Shown here: one piece after another, positions 8,615 through 20,938 of the stretch | How positions within the stretch are numbered: position 1 is the first letter of the stretch | How the letters are laid out: each line of letters starts with the position of its first letter | Assembly (NCBI RefSeq): GCF_001457795.1 | Contig: NZ_LN898209.1 | Coordinates: 124,001-188,000 of the forward strand | Length of the DNA: 64,000 nucleotides | Source: Olsenella massiliensis | GTDB lineage: Bacteria > Actinomycetota > Coriobacteriia > Coriobacteriales > Atopobiaceae | Direction of reading: 5' to 3' | Made by a program: the position numbers and the translations under genes | Notes under the pieces: generated by a model | What the model saw: only the letters and a program-made list of their open reading frames with translations | Database searches by the model: none | Told to the model about the DNA's origin: nothing

Positions 8615-10876
8615 ATGACCAGCCTGCGACTCTCGACGTACACGGATAGGCCCCTGGAATCCTGCACGAACTTGGAGCTCTTCAACGCGCTGCTCAGCCT
8701 CACGAAGGACGCCTGCCGCCAGCGGGGCCTCAACGAGGGCAAGAAGAAGCTCTACTACATCTCCGCGGAGTTCCTCATCGGCAAGCTCCTGAGCAACAAC
8801 CTCATCAACCTGGGCCTGTACGACCAGGTCCGCGACGAGCTCGCCGCGGCGGGAAGGGATCTCGCCGAGCTCGAGGAGTTCGAGCATGAGCCCTCGCTGG
8901 GCAACGGCGGCCTCGGTCGCCTTGCCTCCTGCTTCATGGACTCCTGCGCCACGCTGGGGCTTTCCGCGGACGGCGTGGGTCTTGCCTACCACTGCGGGCT
9001 CTTCCGTCAGACCTTCGCGCGCAACAAGCAGTGCGAGACGCCTGACACCTGGCTCACCTGGGGCCAAGAGAGCTGGATGGAGAGGAGCGAGCGCCGCTAC
9101 GTGGTGAGCTTTGGCGGATTCTCGGTCACGTCCACCCTGTATGACGTGGCGGTCACGGGCTATGGTTCGGCGTGCGGGCGCCTGCGCCTCTTTGACGTCG
9201 ACAGCGTGGACGAGCGACTCATCAAGCAAGGGATCGCCTTTGACAAGAGTGAGGTCAAGAGGGGCCTCACGCTCTTCCTCTATCCCGACGACTCTGACGA
9301 GGCCGGCCGCATCCTGCGCGTGTACCAGGAGTACTTCATGGTGAGCAACGCCGCCCAGCTCATGCTCGACGAGTGCGTCGAGCGCGGCAGCAACCTCCAC
9401 GACCTCGCGCAGTATGCAGCGGTCCAGATCAACGACACCCATCCCACCCTGGTCATCCCCGAGCTCGTGCGCCTGCTGGGCGAGAGGGGCATCGGGCGCG
9501 ACGAGGCGATCGACATCGTCCGCGACGTGTGCGCCTACACCAACCACACGATCCTGGCCGAGGCGCTCGAAACCTGGCCCCTGTCCTATCTTGAGGAGGT
9601 GGTCCCGCAGCTCGTGCCCATCATCAGGGAGCTTGACGCCATTGCCGCCGAGCGTTGCGACGACCCCTTCGTCCGGGTGATCGACGAGGACGGGCGCGTG
9701 CACATGGCCAACATCGACATCCACTTCTCGCGCTCCGTCAACGGCGTCGCGGCGCTTCACACCAAGATCCTCGAGGAGTCGGAGCTGGCACCCTTCCACA
9801 GGCTGTATCCCGAGAAGTTCAACAACAAGACCAACGGCATCACCTTCCGCCGTTGGATGGTCTCCTGCAACCCCCGCCTGTCCGCGCTCGTCTCGTCCAA
9901 GCTGGGCGAGGGATGGAAGCGCGACGCCACCCAGCTCGAGGGCCTGCTGGTCTATCGGGACGACGGGGAGGTCCTGGACGAGCTCACGGCCATCAAGCGG
10001 GAGAACAAGCGCCGCTTTGCCGCGTGGATGCTCGCGCACCAGGGAGTCGCCATCGACCCCGAGTCCACCTTCGACGTGCAGTCCAAGCGCCTCCACGAGT
10101 ACAAGCGCCAGCAGCTCAACCTGCTATGGGCCATCCGGGAGTACCAGCGCATCCTCAGGGGAATCCTTCCCCCGAGAAAGGTGACCCTGATCTTTGGCGC
10201 AAAGGCCGCCCCCGCCTACGTCATCGCCAAGGACATCATCCACGCGATTCTCAGCTTTGGCGAGCTTGTGGAGAGCGACCCGCTCGCCAGCCGATACCTG
10301 CAGGTCGTGATGATCGAGAACTACAACGTGACGGCGGCGGAGCGGCTGATTCCCGCGGCGGAGCTGTCCGAGCAGATCAGCCTGGCCTCCAAGGAGGCGT
10401 CGGGGACGAGCAACATGAAGTTCATGCTCAACGGCGCGGTCACGCTGGGGACGATGGACGGCGCCAACGTCGAGATCGCGGAGCTGGTGGGGGAGGACAA
10501 CATCTACTGCTTTGGCGAGGGGTCGGACGACGTGATCGCGCGCTACCAGCGGGGAGACTACGACCCTGCGAGCTATCTCAGGAGGCAGAGAGAGCTCAAG
10601 GCAGCCGTGGACTTTCTCGTGGGGCCCCAGATGGGCGCCGTGGGAGACGAGGAGAGCCTCTCGCGCCTGCATCACGAGCTCACGACAAAGGACTGGTTCA
10701 TGACCTTCCCGGACTTCAGGGAGTACTGCTCCGTGAAGGGTCGCATGCTCGCCGACGTGCTCGATGAGCGCGCCTGGGCGCAGAAGGCGCTCGTCAACAT
10801 CGCAAAGGCGGGGTACTTCTCGTCCGACCGCACCATCGCGCAGTACGACGCCGACATCTGGCACCTGCGGGCCTGA
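8615..10876 (+). CDS. glgP: Glycogen/maltodextrin phosphorylase
   Basis: A 753-residue GT35 phosphorylase that releases glucose 1-phosphate from alpha-1,4-glucans in the cytoplasm. The N-terminal glycine-rich LGNGGLGRLASCFMDS, the active-site segment INDTHPTLVIPELVR, KRLHEYKRQQLN and the pyridoxal-phosphate segment EASGTSNMKFMLNG (Lys602) are intact. It is somewhat shorter than the roughly 800-residue enteric enzymes. The start ATG 8615 follows an AAGGGAGGG ribosome site. The divergent AraC regulator and the palindrome between them suggest carbon-source control. Confidence 0.95.
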   Translation: MTSLRLSTYTDRPLESCTNLELFNALLSLTKDACRQRGLNEGKKKLYYISAEFLIGKLLSNNLINLGLYDQVRDELAAAGRDLAELEEFEHEPSLGNGGLGRLASCFMDSCATLGLSADGVGLAYHCGLFRQTFARNKQCETPDTWLTWGQESWMERSERRYVVSFGGFSVTSTLYDVAVTGYGSACGRLRLFDVDSVDERLIKQGIAFDKSEVKRGLTLFLYPDDSDEAGRILRVYQEYFMVSNAAQLMLDECVERGSNLHDLAQYAAVQINDTHPTLVIPELVRLLGERGIGRDEAIDIVRDVCAYTNHTILAEALETWPLSYLEEVVPQLVPIIRELDAIAAERCDDPFVRVIDEDGRVHMANIDIHFSRSVNGVAALHTKILEESELAPFHRLYPEKFNNKTNGITFRRWMVSCNPRLSALVSSKLGEGWKRDATQLEGLLVYRDDGEVLDELTAIKRENKRRFAAWMLAHQGVAIDPESTFDVQSKRLHEYKRQQLNLLWAIREYQRILRGILPPRKVTLIFGAKAAPAYVIAKDIIHAILSFGELVESDPLASRYLQVVMIENYNVTAAERLIPAAELSEQISLASKEASGTSNMKFMLNGAVTLGTMDGANVEIAELVGEDNIYCFGEGSDDVIARYQRGDYDPASYLRRQRELKAAVDFLVGPQMGAVGDEESLSRLHHELTTKDWFMTFPDFREYCSVKGRMLADVLDERAWAQKALVNIAKAGYFSSDRTIAQYDADIWHLRA

Positions 10877-10997
10877 GGGGCATGAGGCGCGAGCGCCCTG
10901 CGAAAGGAAACCTGCGCGGCAGGTGCATACGTGCCCATAAGGCTATTAGACGCAGGTGCGCCGCCGTGGGTGGTGCCGTTATCGAGAGGAAGTCGCC

Positions 10998-11570
10998 ATG
11001 GGATTGCTCGACGCGCTTACGAAGAGAAGGTCCGTCTATGCCCTGGGCAAGGATCTGCCCGTCTCCGAGGACGAGGTCATCGAGAACGTCTCTCGTGCCG
11101 TCGAGCTCGTGCCCGACGCATTTGACATGAAGTCGGCACGCGTGGTCGTTGCCCTGGGGCGGAGGCAGGACGAGCTGTGGGACGCCATCTATGACGCCTT
11201 TGGCGGCAAGGTCGCTCGCGAGAAGATCGATGGCTTCAAGGCCGGCGCCGGCACCGTGCTGTACTTCATCGACGAGAGCGTGGTCAGGGACCTGCAGGGG
11301 CGGTTTTCGTCGTATGCCGAGAGCTTTCCCGTGTGGGCCGAGCAGGCCAATGGCATGTTGCAGCTGGCCGTGTGGGGCAGGCTCGCCGAGATGGGCATCG
11401 GCGCCAACCTGCAGCACTACAACCCGGTCATCGACGAGGCCGTGAGGAAGCTCTTTGACGTGCCCGCGGGGTATGTGCTGCGCGCGCAGATGGTGTTTGG
11501 CAACATCCTTGAGGCTCCTGGCCCCAAGGACGCCGAGGACGTCACCAAGCGTGTGAGCGTGAGGCGCTAG
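10998..11570 (+). CDS. Nitroreductase-family protein (Frm2-like)
   Basis: An FMN-dependent nitroreductase-like protein of 190 residues. The N-terminal RRSVYALGKDLPVSEDEVIE, the central WAEQANGMLQLAVWGRLAEMGIGANLQHYNP and the ending MVFGNILEAPGPKD resemble the fungal Frm2/bacterial HBN-type branch of the family, which acts on nitro compounds or fatty-acid-related ligands. The start ATG 10998 has GAGAGGA upstream; a longer in-frame start at 10956 lacks a ribosome site. The gene stands alone between glgP and a strong hairpin. The physiological substrate is unknown. Confidence 0.85.
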   Translation: MGLLDALTKRRSVYALGKDLPVSEDEVIENVSRAVELVPDAFDMKSARVVVALGRRQDELWDAIYDAFGGKVAREKIDGFKAGAGTVLYFIDESVVRDLQGRFSSYAESFPVWAEQANGMLQLAVWGRLAEMGIGANLQHYNPVIDEAVRKLFDVPAGYVLRAQMVFGNILEAPGPKDAEDVTKRVSVRR

Positions 11571-11647
11571 CGCCAAGGGCGGCCGCAGGCACGGGACGGG
11601 GACAACGCACGCGCATACGGACGAACGTGACTCTTTCGCCATCACAA

Positions 11648-11679
11648 GCGGCTGGCAGCCTACGGAGGCTGCCAGCCGC
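11648..11679. terminator. Strong hairpin between convergent genes
   Basis: A perfect 14-bp stem (11648-11661 with 11666-11679, GCGGCTGGCAGCCT) closes on the loop ACGG. It separates the nitroreductase gene from the convergent P-type ATPase and probably acts as a bidirectional terminator, although U-runs are poor on both sides. Confidence 0.75.
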
Positions 11680-11735
11680 GTTCCCGCCCGCCGGTGCATG
11701 GCCGTATGTATCAATAGGCACATGGCGCAGCGTGT

Positions 11736-13841
11736 CTAGCGTCCGCGACCCAGATAGGGGCAGGTGCTCGCCGCCGCCACCGCAAAGGTAGAAAGATTGT
11801 GTATATACGCCGCCGTCCCCACGCTCATGAGCCCCAGAACGCCCAAGACCATGAGCGCCGAGTTGCCCGTGATGATTGCCGCATAGTTTGTGCGAATGCG
11901 CCGCATGGAACGCTGAGCGAGCGTGCGCATATATACCAGTCCGTCGAGCGAGGTGTTCATGATGCTCACGTCCGCGACGGCGCGGGCTATGTCGCTCGCG
12001 TCGCTCATGGCCACCGACACGTGAGCGGTCGCCAAGGCGGGAGAGTCGTTGATGCCGTCGCCGACCATGATGACGACATGCCTTTCGTCGCGCAGGCGCT
12101 TGATGTAGGCGCTTTTTTCTTCAGGCGCAACGCGCGCATGAAAAACGTCAATGCCCAAGGCGTCCGCAACGTTCCGAGCGCTTGGCTCGGCGTCGCCGGT
12201 AAGCATGACGACGTGTGATATGCCGAGGTCGTGAAGCTCGCGTATGACTCTTTTTGCTTCGGGTCGTATGGCATCGGTGATGCAGAACGCCCCGACGAAC
12301 TCTCCTCCTATAGACAGATAGATACGAGAGGCATCTGGTGCGACATCGGCAAGAGCTTGATCGAGGTTTGCCGGCTTCTCAACCCCTTCGTCCATGAAGA
12401 TGAAGTCTTCCGAGCCGATGCAGGCACGCTTGCCATCGATGGTGGTAACGATGCCGTGCGCAACGACATACTCAACGCGTGCATGGAGTTCCTCCTGGTG
12501 CACAAGCTCCTGCCTCTTAGCGGCCTCCACTAGCGCCCGAGCCATACTATGCGGAAAATGCTCCTCGATGCAGGCCGCGTAGCGGAGTAGCTCCCCTTCT
12601 GACAGATCGGAGAACGGCACGATGTTGGAAAGGGTTGGTTGAGCAAGCGTGAGCGTGCCCGTCTTGTCAAATACGATCGTGTCGGCATACGCAAGCGCCT
12701 CAAGATACTTGCCACCCTTTATCGTGCACTTGTTCCTGGCAGCCTCATTCATGGCGCTCATGACGCACATGGGCGTCGAAAGCCTGACGGCGCAGGAATA
12801 GTCCACCATGAGCACGACAAGCGCCTTGGTGAGCGTGCGCGTAAGCGCGAGCACGGAGAAGAAGGCCAGGAAGCTATACGGCACAAGGGCATCAGCCATG
12901 CGCTCCGCCTTGCTCTGCACCGACGCCTTGAGGGCAGATGATCGAGAGACGAGCGTCACGATCTCATCAATGCGAGCTTTTCCCGGAGGGGAGACGACGC
13001 GGACATAGAGCTCACCGTTCTCCAACGCGGTGCCAGCATAGATGGTCGCTCCTTGCGCCTTGTTCACCAGACGGGATTCTCCCGTCAGCGAGGCCTCGTC
13101 GACCTCGCCCTCGCCTGCGACGACGGTCCCGTCAACTGGCAGCACCGACCCGCAGAGCAGGTGAAGGACGTCACCCTCTTGAACCTCTTCCATCGCGATC
13201 TCAACGTCCGTGCCGTCAACCGTGCGCCATGCCGTCGCCGCGCGCGTGATGATGCCCTCTTCAAGAGCAAGCCGCATGCGCTTTTCGACATGCTCCTGAA
13301 GCCGCGCGGAGAGTCCGATGAGCGTCACGATCGAGGCAACCTCTGAAAAAGACCGCTTGAGCAAAAAGGCGCCGACGGCAGCCGCGTCGAGCACGTCAAC
13401 CGTTATCGACCCATGCACGAGGCGACGCATGCCCCCCATGATGATGGGTACCGCACGTACCAACGTCCAAAGGGCCCCGAGCGGCGCCGGAAGCAGAAGA
13501 CGTCCGACGGCGCGACCGATGAGAATGTGCCCGACATGCAGCGCAAACTCATTGTTCTCACGGGCAACCTGGAGCTCGAGGGGTATCTCGACGCTTTGCA
13601 CGTCTTTGACCGGAAGGTCATCCACCTCAAGCGCGTCGAGGATGCCAAGCACCGCATCTCGCGCGCCTGGCACATGCGTGATGACGATGGACCCATTCGC
13701 CGGATGTACCTCCGCAAACAGGACGTGCTCATGCTGCATGAGCGCACAGGAAAGGCCGAGGCTCTCTTGGTCGCTAAAGAGCAAGCTTCCGCAGACGAGT
13801 CGCAGCCTTCCCGGCATCTCGTGGGCAATGTGATAGTGCAT
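11736..13841 (-). CDS. P1B-type heavy-metal-translocating ATPase
   Basis: A 701-residue metal-pumping P-type ATPase. An N-terminal HMA-like domain (HIAHEMPGRLRLVCG) lacks a CxxC metal site. Further on are the actuator motif DEASLTGES, phosphorylated Asp392 in DKTGTLT, the hinge GDGINDSPAL and the C-terminal HNLSTFAVAAAS helix. The metal-binding membrane motif, usually CPC, reads DYSCAVRLSTP here (Cys350), so the first Cys-Pro is replaced. This points to a metal preference different from the classical Cu or Zn/Cd pumps. Layout and the small upstream partner recall mycobacterial CtpC (Mn/Zn); the exact ion is not decidable from sequence. Confidence 0.9.
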   Translation of the reverse strand: MHYHIAHEMPGRLRLVCGSLLFSDQESLGLSCALMQHEHVLFAEVHPANGSIVITHVPGARDAVLGILDALEVDDLPVKDVQSVEIPLELQVARENNEFALHVGHILIGRAVGRLLLPAPLGALWTLVRAVPIIMGGMRRLVHGSITVDVLDAAAVGAFLLKRSFSEVASIVTLIGLSARLQEHVEKRMRLALEEGIITRAATAWRTVDGTDVEIAMEEVQEGDVLHLLCGSVLPVDGTVVAGEGEVDEASLTGESRLVNKAQGATIYAGTALENGELYVRVVSPPGKARIDEIVTLVSRSSALKASVQSKAERMADALVPYSFLAFFSVLALTRTLTKALVVLMVDYSCAVRLSTPMCVMSAMNEAARNKCTIKGGKYLEALAYADTIVFDKTGTLTLAQPTLSNIVPFSDLSEGELLRYAACIEEHFPHSMARALVEAAKRQELVHQEELHARVEYVVAHGIVTTIDGKRACIGSEDFIFMDEGVEKPANLDQALADVAPDASRIYLSIGGEFVGAFCITDAIRPEAKRVIRELHDLGISHVVMLTGDAEPSARNVADALGIDVFHARVAPEEKSAYIKRLRDERHVVIMVGDGINDSPALATAHVSVAMSDASDIARAVADVSIMNTSLDGLVYMRTLAQRSMRRIRTNYAAIITGNSALMVLGVLGLMSVGTAAYIHNLSTFAVAAASTCPYLGRGR

Positions 13842-13900
13842 GCGCTTCCAATGCCATTCTTAGCGTGGTTGACGTGTTCACATGTGGGTAGGTCAAACGC

Positions 13901-14197
13901 CTACGCAGTGGGGTTATCTACCTTTGCGGTGGCCTTCTCGCGCATGCTGGGCTCGATGGCGGCGATTTCGGCCTTTACGAGCGCGTCGATCTTTGCCTTG
14001 CGACGAGCCTCGGCGCGCATGTCATTGGCCGCGTCGATGATCGACTGCGTCTCCGCGCTGACCGCATCGCCAACTGCCATGGCGCCCGAGGTGACCGTCA
14101 CGGCACTTTTGTGCAGCACGCCCGATTTTTGCAAACCTGCGACAACCCCTGCCAGAGCAACGCCGCCGAGGCAACAAAGTCCCTTGTGAAACGACAT
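13901..14197 (-). CDS. Small membrane-anchored protein upstream of the metal ATPase (DUF6110/PacL-like)
   Basis: A 98-residue protein. A hydrophobic helix (about residues 6-24, GLCCLGGVALAGVVAGL) is followed by an Ala/Glu/Lys-rich helical part without His clusters. I chose ATG 14197, preceded by GAAAGGA; the longer open frame to 14290 is not supported. It lies 59 bp upstream of the P1B ATPase on the same strand. The length, single helix, Ala/Glu-rich tail and position match small partner proteins of P1B ATPases (DUF6110 in Firmicutes; DUF1490 PacL next to mycobacterial CtpC). A scaffold or chaperone role is inferred from that arrangement only. Confidence 0.7.
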   Translation of the reverse strand: MSFHKGLCCLGGVALAGVVAGLQKSGVLHKSAVTVTSGAMAVGDAVSAETQSIIDAANDMRAEARRKAKIDALVKAEIAAIEPSMREKATAKVDNPTA

Positions 14198-14248
14198 GTC
14201 ACGATCCTTTCTCGTTCGGTTTCCACGTACGCATACAATAGTTTGCTT

Positions 14249-14262
14249 AGTATAACTTATAC
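14249..14262. promoter_or_regulatory. Palindrome overlapping the putative promoter of the metal-ATPase operon
   Basis: The 13-bp palindrome GTATAACTTATAC lies about 50 bp before the start of the small membrane protein. On the minus strand it includes TATACT, a good -10 sequence. A repressor bound here would block transcription of the ATPase pair; a metal-dependent regulator is a natural guess but none is encoded nearby. Confidence 0.4.
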
Positions 14263-14533
14263 GCGCGGCGACAGGTACCAAAAAAGCCAAACTAGCGCTT
14301 TCTCAGGGATGTGACGTCGTGTCACCTGAAGAGGATTCGCCTGACTGCAGAGGCGGTGGTGGACCACCATACATTTCCTTTTAGTCATGACTGATGGGGC
14401 AGGAGGTTCCGGCATGCCCGCCGGGGCCGGTTCGGGCCGCACGGCGCGCCATCGATGCCGCTGCTAGGCTGCCATGGGTAGTTTTGCATATTCCCACTCT
14501 AGTTATTAGCCCATTACCTGTGTCCTCCCTCCC
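14263..14533. other. Intergenic stretch with no recognised gene
   Basis: Short open frames here lack ribosome sites and resemble nothing. Small self-complementary pieces occur (GTGAC...GTCAC near 14310-14325; GGTGGT...ACCACC near 14355-14370; AGTCATGACT near 14383-14392). I see no tRNA or complete coding sequence. Confidence 0.4.
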
Positions 14534-14598
14534 AAGTCGGCATTACTCGGGTGTTTGGGCCAAAAATGAGGGAAACCGCCGAGTAGTGCCGACTTTTT
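14534..14598 (+). terminator. Long hairpin with U-tail upstream of the rRNA operon
   Basis: Arms of 17 bp (14534-14550 and 14579-14595) pair fully in a plus-strand transcript, with one G-U wobble, around a 28-base loop. They are followed by TTTTT (14594-14598). In a minus-strand transcript the same position would be an A-C mismatch, so the structure is selected, if at all, as plus-strand RNA. No intact plus-strand gene lies just upstream, so it may be an insulator before the rRNA operon or a copy of a dispersed element. Confidence 0.55.
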
Positions 14599-15129
14599 GA
14601 CGTCTCCCGCAAAGAAGGGTGAATGGGCGGGCTGGGTTTTACCATTCTTCGGACTGCCGTGCCGCAAAATCTTGCTTACGGCGGGGGGCACCTTTTAAAT
14701 GCGGCGCGCTCGGAGGTGTCAGCCAGCGGCAGGCCCCAAGGGCGACGACCATAACGCGTCGTCTTTCCGTTTTACGTTACGTAGCGCGCCATGTAGAAGG
14801 CAAAGATGTAACTATATATGTCTTATAGGGGCCGCCATCCCTTCAAAAATATGGACACTCTATGAACTAGTCTTTTCACGGACCCATAAGGCGCACAAGA
14901 CACGTATAGTTATACCTCGCGCCGCACGGAAGGGCGAGGCCCAAAGGGCGGCGCGGCGAACCTTGAGAACCGGATACTGCGATCGAGAGATCGACAAGAG
15001 ACAGCGAAGAATGAGCGAAGCTCGAGACGACGCAGAGTCAATTCGAGACCAAGCGAATCCAGATCAGCGGAGCATTCGGCGGGGTCGGCCCCACGCGAGA
15101 CGACCCCGGGCCCCAGGGCCCGGGAGCTC
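14599..15129 (+). promoter_or_regulatory. rRNA operon promoter and leader region
   Basis: This holds the promoter and leader of the rRNA operon. AT-rich segments that could carry -10 elements are TAACTATATATG near 14808 and GTATAGTTATAC near 14903. The leader contains AACCTTGAGAACCGGATAC (about 14959-14977), repeated in similar form in the 16S-23S spacer (about 16771-16787), as expected for an antitermination or processing element. A 9-bp GC hairpin (15105-15124) sits a few bases before the mature 16S end. Promoter positions are not certain. Confidence 0.5.
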
Positions 15130-19827
<4,698 letters not shown>

Positions 19828-19935
19828 GTTCGCGTCCGGCCCGGCGGTCGGTGCGGTCATCTTGGGCGTCGTCGGCGTCGCGCTGTGCGGCCCTCAGGGC
19901 ACGCGGGAGCGGCCCGAGGGAGAACGCCCCTCGCT

Positions 19936-20052
19936 GGTCGGCGGCCATGGCAGGGGAGGCACACCCGGTCCCATGCCGAACCCGGAAGTTAAGCCCCCGA
20001 GCGCCGATGGTACTGCGGAGCAAGTCCGTGGGAGAGCAGGACGCCGCCGACC
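19936..20052 (+). rRNA. rrf: 5S ribosomal RNA
   Basis: About 117 bases. The terminal stem pairs GGTCGGCGG at the 5' end with CCGCCGACC at the 3' end, and the internal CCCATGCCGAACCCGGAAGTTAAG pattern and GTGGGAGAGCAGGACG are typical of 5S rRNA. It lies about 110 bp after the 23S gene in the same operon. Confidence 0.96.
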
Positions 20053-20077
20053 AGCGAGGCGCGTTTTCGCGCGATGG

Positions 20078-20107
20078 AAGGCCCCCGGGGTGACCCCCGG
20101 GGGCCTT
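20078..20107 (+). terminator. rRNA operon terminator hairpin
   Basis: A 13-bp perfect stem (20078-20090 with 20095-20107, AAGGCCCCCGGGG) with loop TGAC lies 25 bp after the 5S gene. The following bases are only moderately U-rich. Confidence 0.8.
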
Positions 20108-20238
20108 CTCGCCCTCGCGGCGCCCTGGCGCCTTTTCAGCTCGCGCCCGGCCGGCCTCCCGGGGTTTCACAGGTGGCTTGTTGATTCGTCTTATTTTCCT
20201 CAGCTCGCGTGCTGATAGGATCATGCCAAGAGAAGATG

Positions 20239-20269
20239 GACCGTTCGGGAGTTTCCCGAACGGTCTTTT
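20239..20269 (+). terminator. Rho-independent terminator
   Basis: A 12-bp perfect stem (20239-20250 with 20254-20265, GACCGTTCGGGA) has loop GTT and is followed by TTTT. It is probably a second terminator for the rRNA operon. Confidence 0.85.
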
Positions 20270-20322
20270 GTTATGGGCGACGTTGCGCTTGGGGTCGATT
20301 GTGGCAATGCCGCTGGTCAAAC

Positions 20323-20364
20323 GGTGGTCCTCATGCGGGGCCTGGTAGTCCTCATGAGGGGCCT
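20323..20364. repeat. Tandem repeat, 2 x 21 bp
   Basis: Two adjacent 21-bp units (20323-20343 and 20344-20364), each of the pattern GGTnGTCCTCATGnGGGGCCT, differ at two positions. They sit between the rRNA terminators and the TPP riboswitch. No function is apparent. Confidence 0.75.
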
Positions 20365-20435
20365 TATGGTACCTTACGTGCAAATTTGGGCCTCCAAGCA
20401 TTAGCGGGCGGAGGAGTGGTAGAGTGTCTCTACAG

Positions 20436-20524
20436 AAAAGGGAGCTGCGGATACGGCGCGGCTGAGAGGAACGACCGATTCGTTCGACCTTAGAACCTGA
20501 TCTGGGTAATGCCAGCGTAGGGAC
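20436..20524 (+). promoter_or_regulatory. TPP riboswitch (THI element)
   Basis: The thiamine-pyrophosphate aptamer is recognisable by GCGGCTGAGAGG (pyrimidine-sensing arm), ACCTTAGAACCTGATCTG and GGTAATGCCAGCGTAGGGA (pyrophosphate-sensing arm). It stands upstream of a thiamine transport operon. Its last bases GGGACC can pair with GGTCCC in the first arm of the following terminator, giving the usual exclusive choice between ligand-bound aptamer plus terminator and antiterminator. Confidence 0.95.
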
Positions 20525-20544
20525 CACGGCACGCGCAAAGGCGA

Positions 20545-20573
20545 GGGTCCCGGACACAGCGGGACCCTTTTTT
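20545..20573 (+). terminator. Riboswitch-controlled intrinsic terminator
   Basis: Stem GGGTCCCG/CGGGACCC (20545-20552 with 20560-20567), followed by six T residues. It is the expression platform of the TPP riboswitch and ends transcription when thiamine pyrophosphate is bound. Confidence 0.93.
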
Positions 20574-20596
20574 GTGGCCCGCAGGAGGGAGTGCCG

Positions 20597-20938
20597 ATGA
20601 ACTGTTCTGTCGCCATCCAATATTTGCCGATGGGGGCGGGCTCCGACGACGAGGTCTGCCGCATCGTCGACGAGGTCATCGCCACCATCGACGCGAGCGG
20701 TCTCGACTACTACGTGGGACCGTTTGAGACCACCGTCGAGGGGGAGTTTGACGCCTGCATGACGCTCGTGAGGCGCTGCATAGAGGCGGGCGCCGCCGCA
20801 GGTAGCGCCGAGTCTGCGAGCTACGTCAAGATCTTCTACCGTCCTGGCGGCGACGTCATGACCACCGAGCGCAAGATCGGCAAGTACCATCAGACCGATA
20901 CGGAGTTTGCGCCAGCGTCTGCGGGGTCGGTGGCCTAG
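20597..20938 (+). CDS. Thiamine-binding protein, MTH1187/YkoF family
   Basis: A 113-residue cytoplasmic protein of the MTH1187 (DUF77) family, whose YkoF relatives bind thiamine or its pyrimidine part. Typical family segments are NCSVAIQYLPMG, IATIDASGLDYYVGPFETTVEGEFDACMTLVRRCIEAG and YVKIFYRPGGDVMTTERKIGKY. The start ATG 20597 has GGAGGGA six bases before it; an in-frame GTG at 20591 is too close to that site. It is the first gene behind the TPP riboswitch and abuts the permease gene directly, so it belongs to the same thiamine-salvage operon. Confidence 0.88.
   Translation: MNCSVAIQYLPMGAGSDDEVCRIVDEVIATIDASGLDYYVGPFETTVEGEFDACMTLVRRCIEAGAAAGSAESASYVKIFYRPGGDVMTTERKIGKYHQTDTEFAPASAGSVA

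Noticed and set aside
8531-10096. Long minus-strand frame (521 codons) opposite glgP
   Set aside because: It is the antisense of a well-conserved phosphorylase and has no family motifs.
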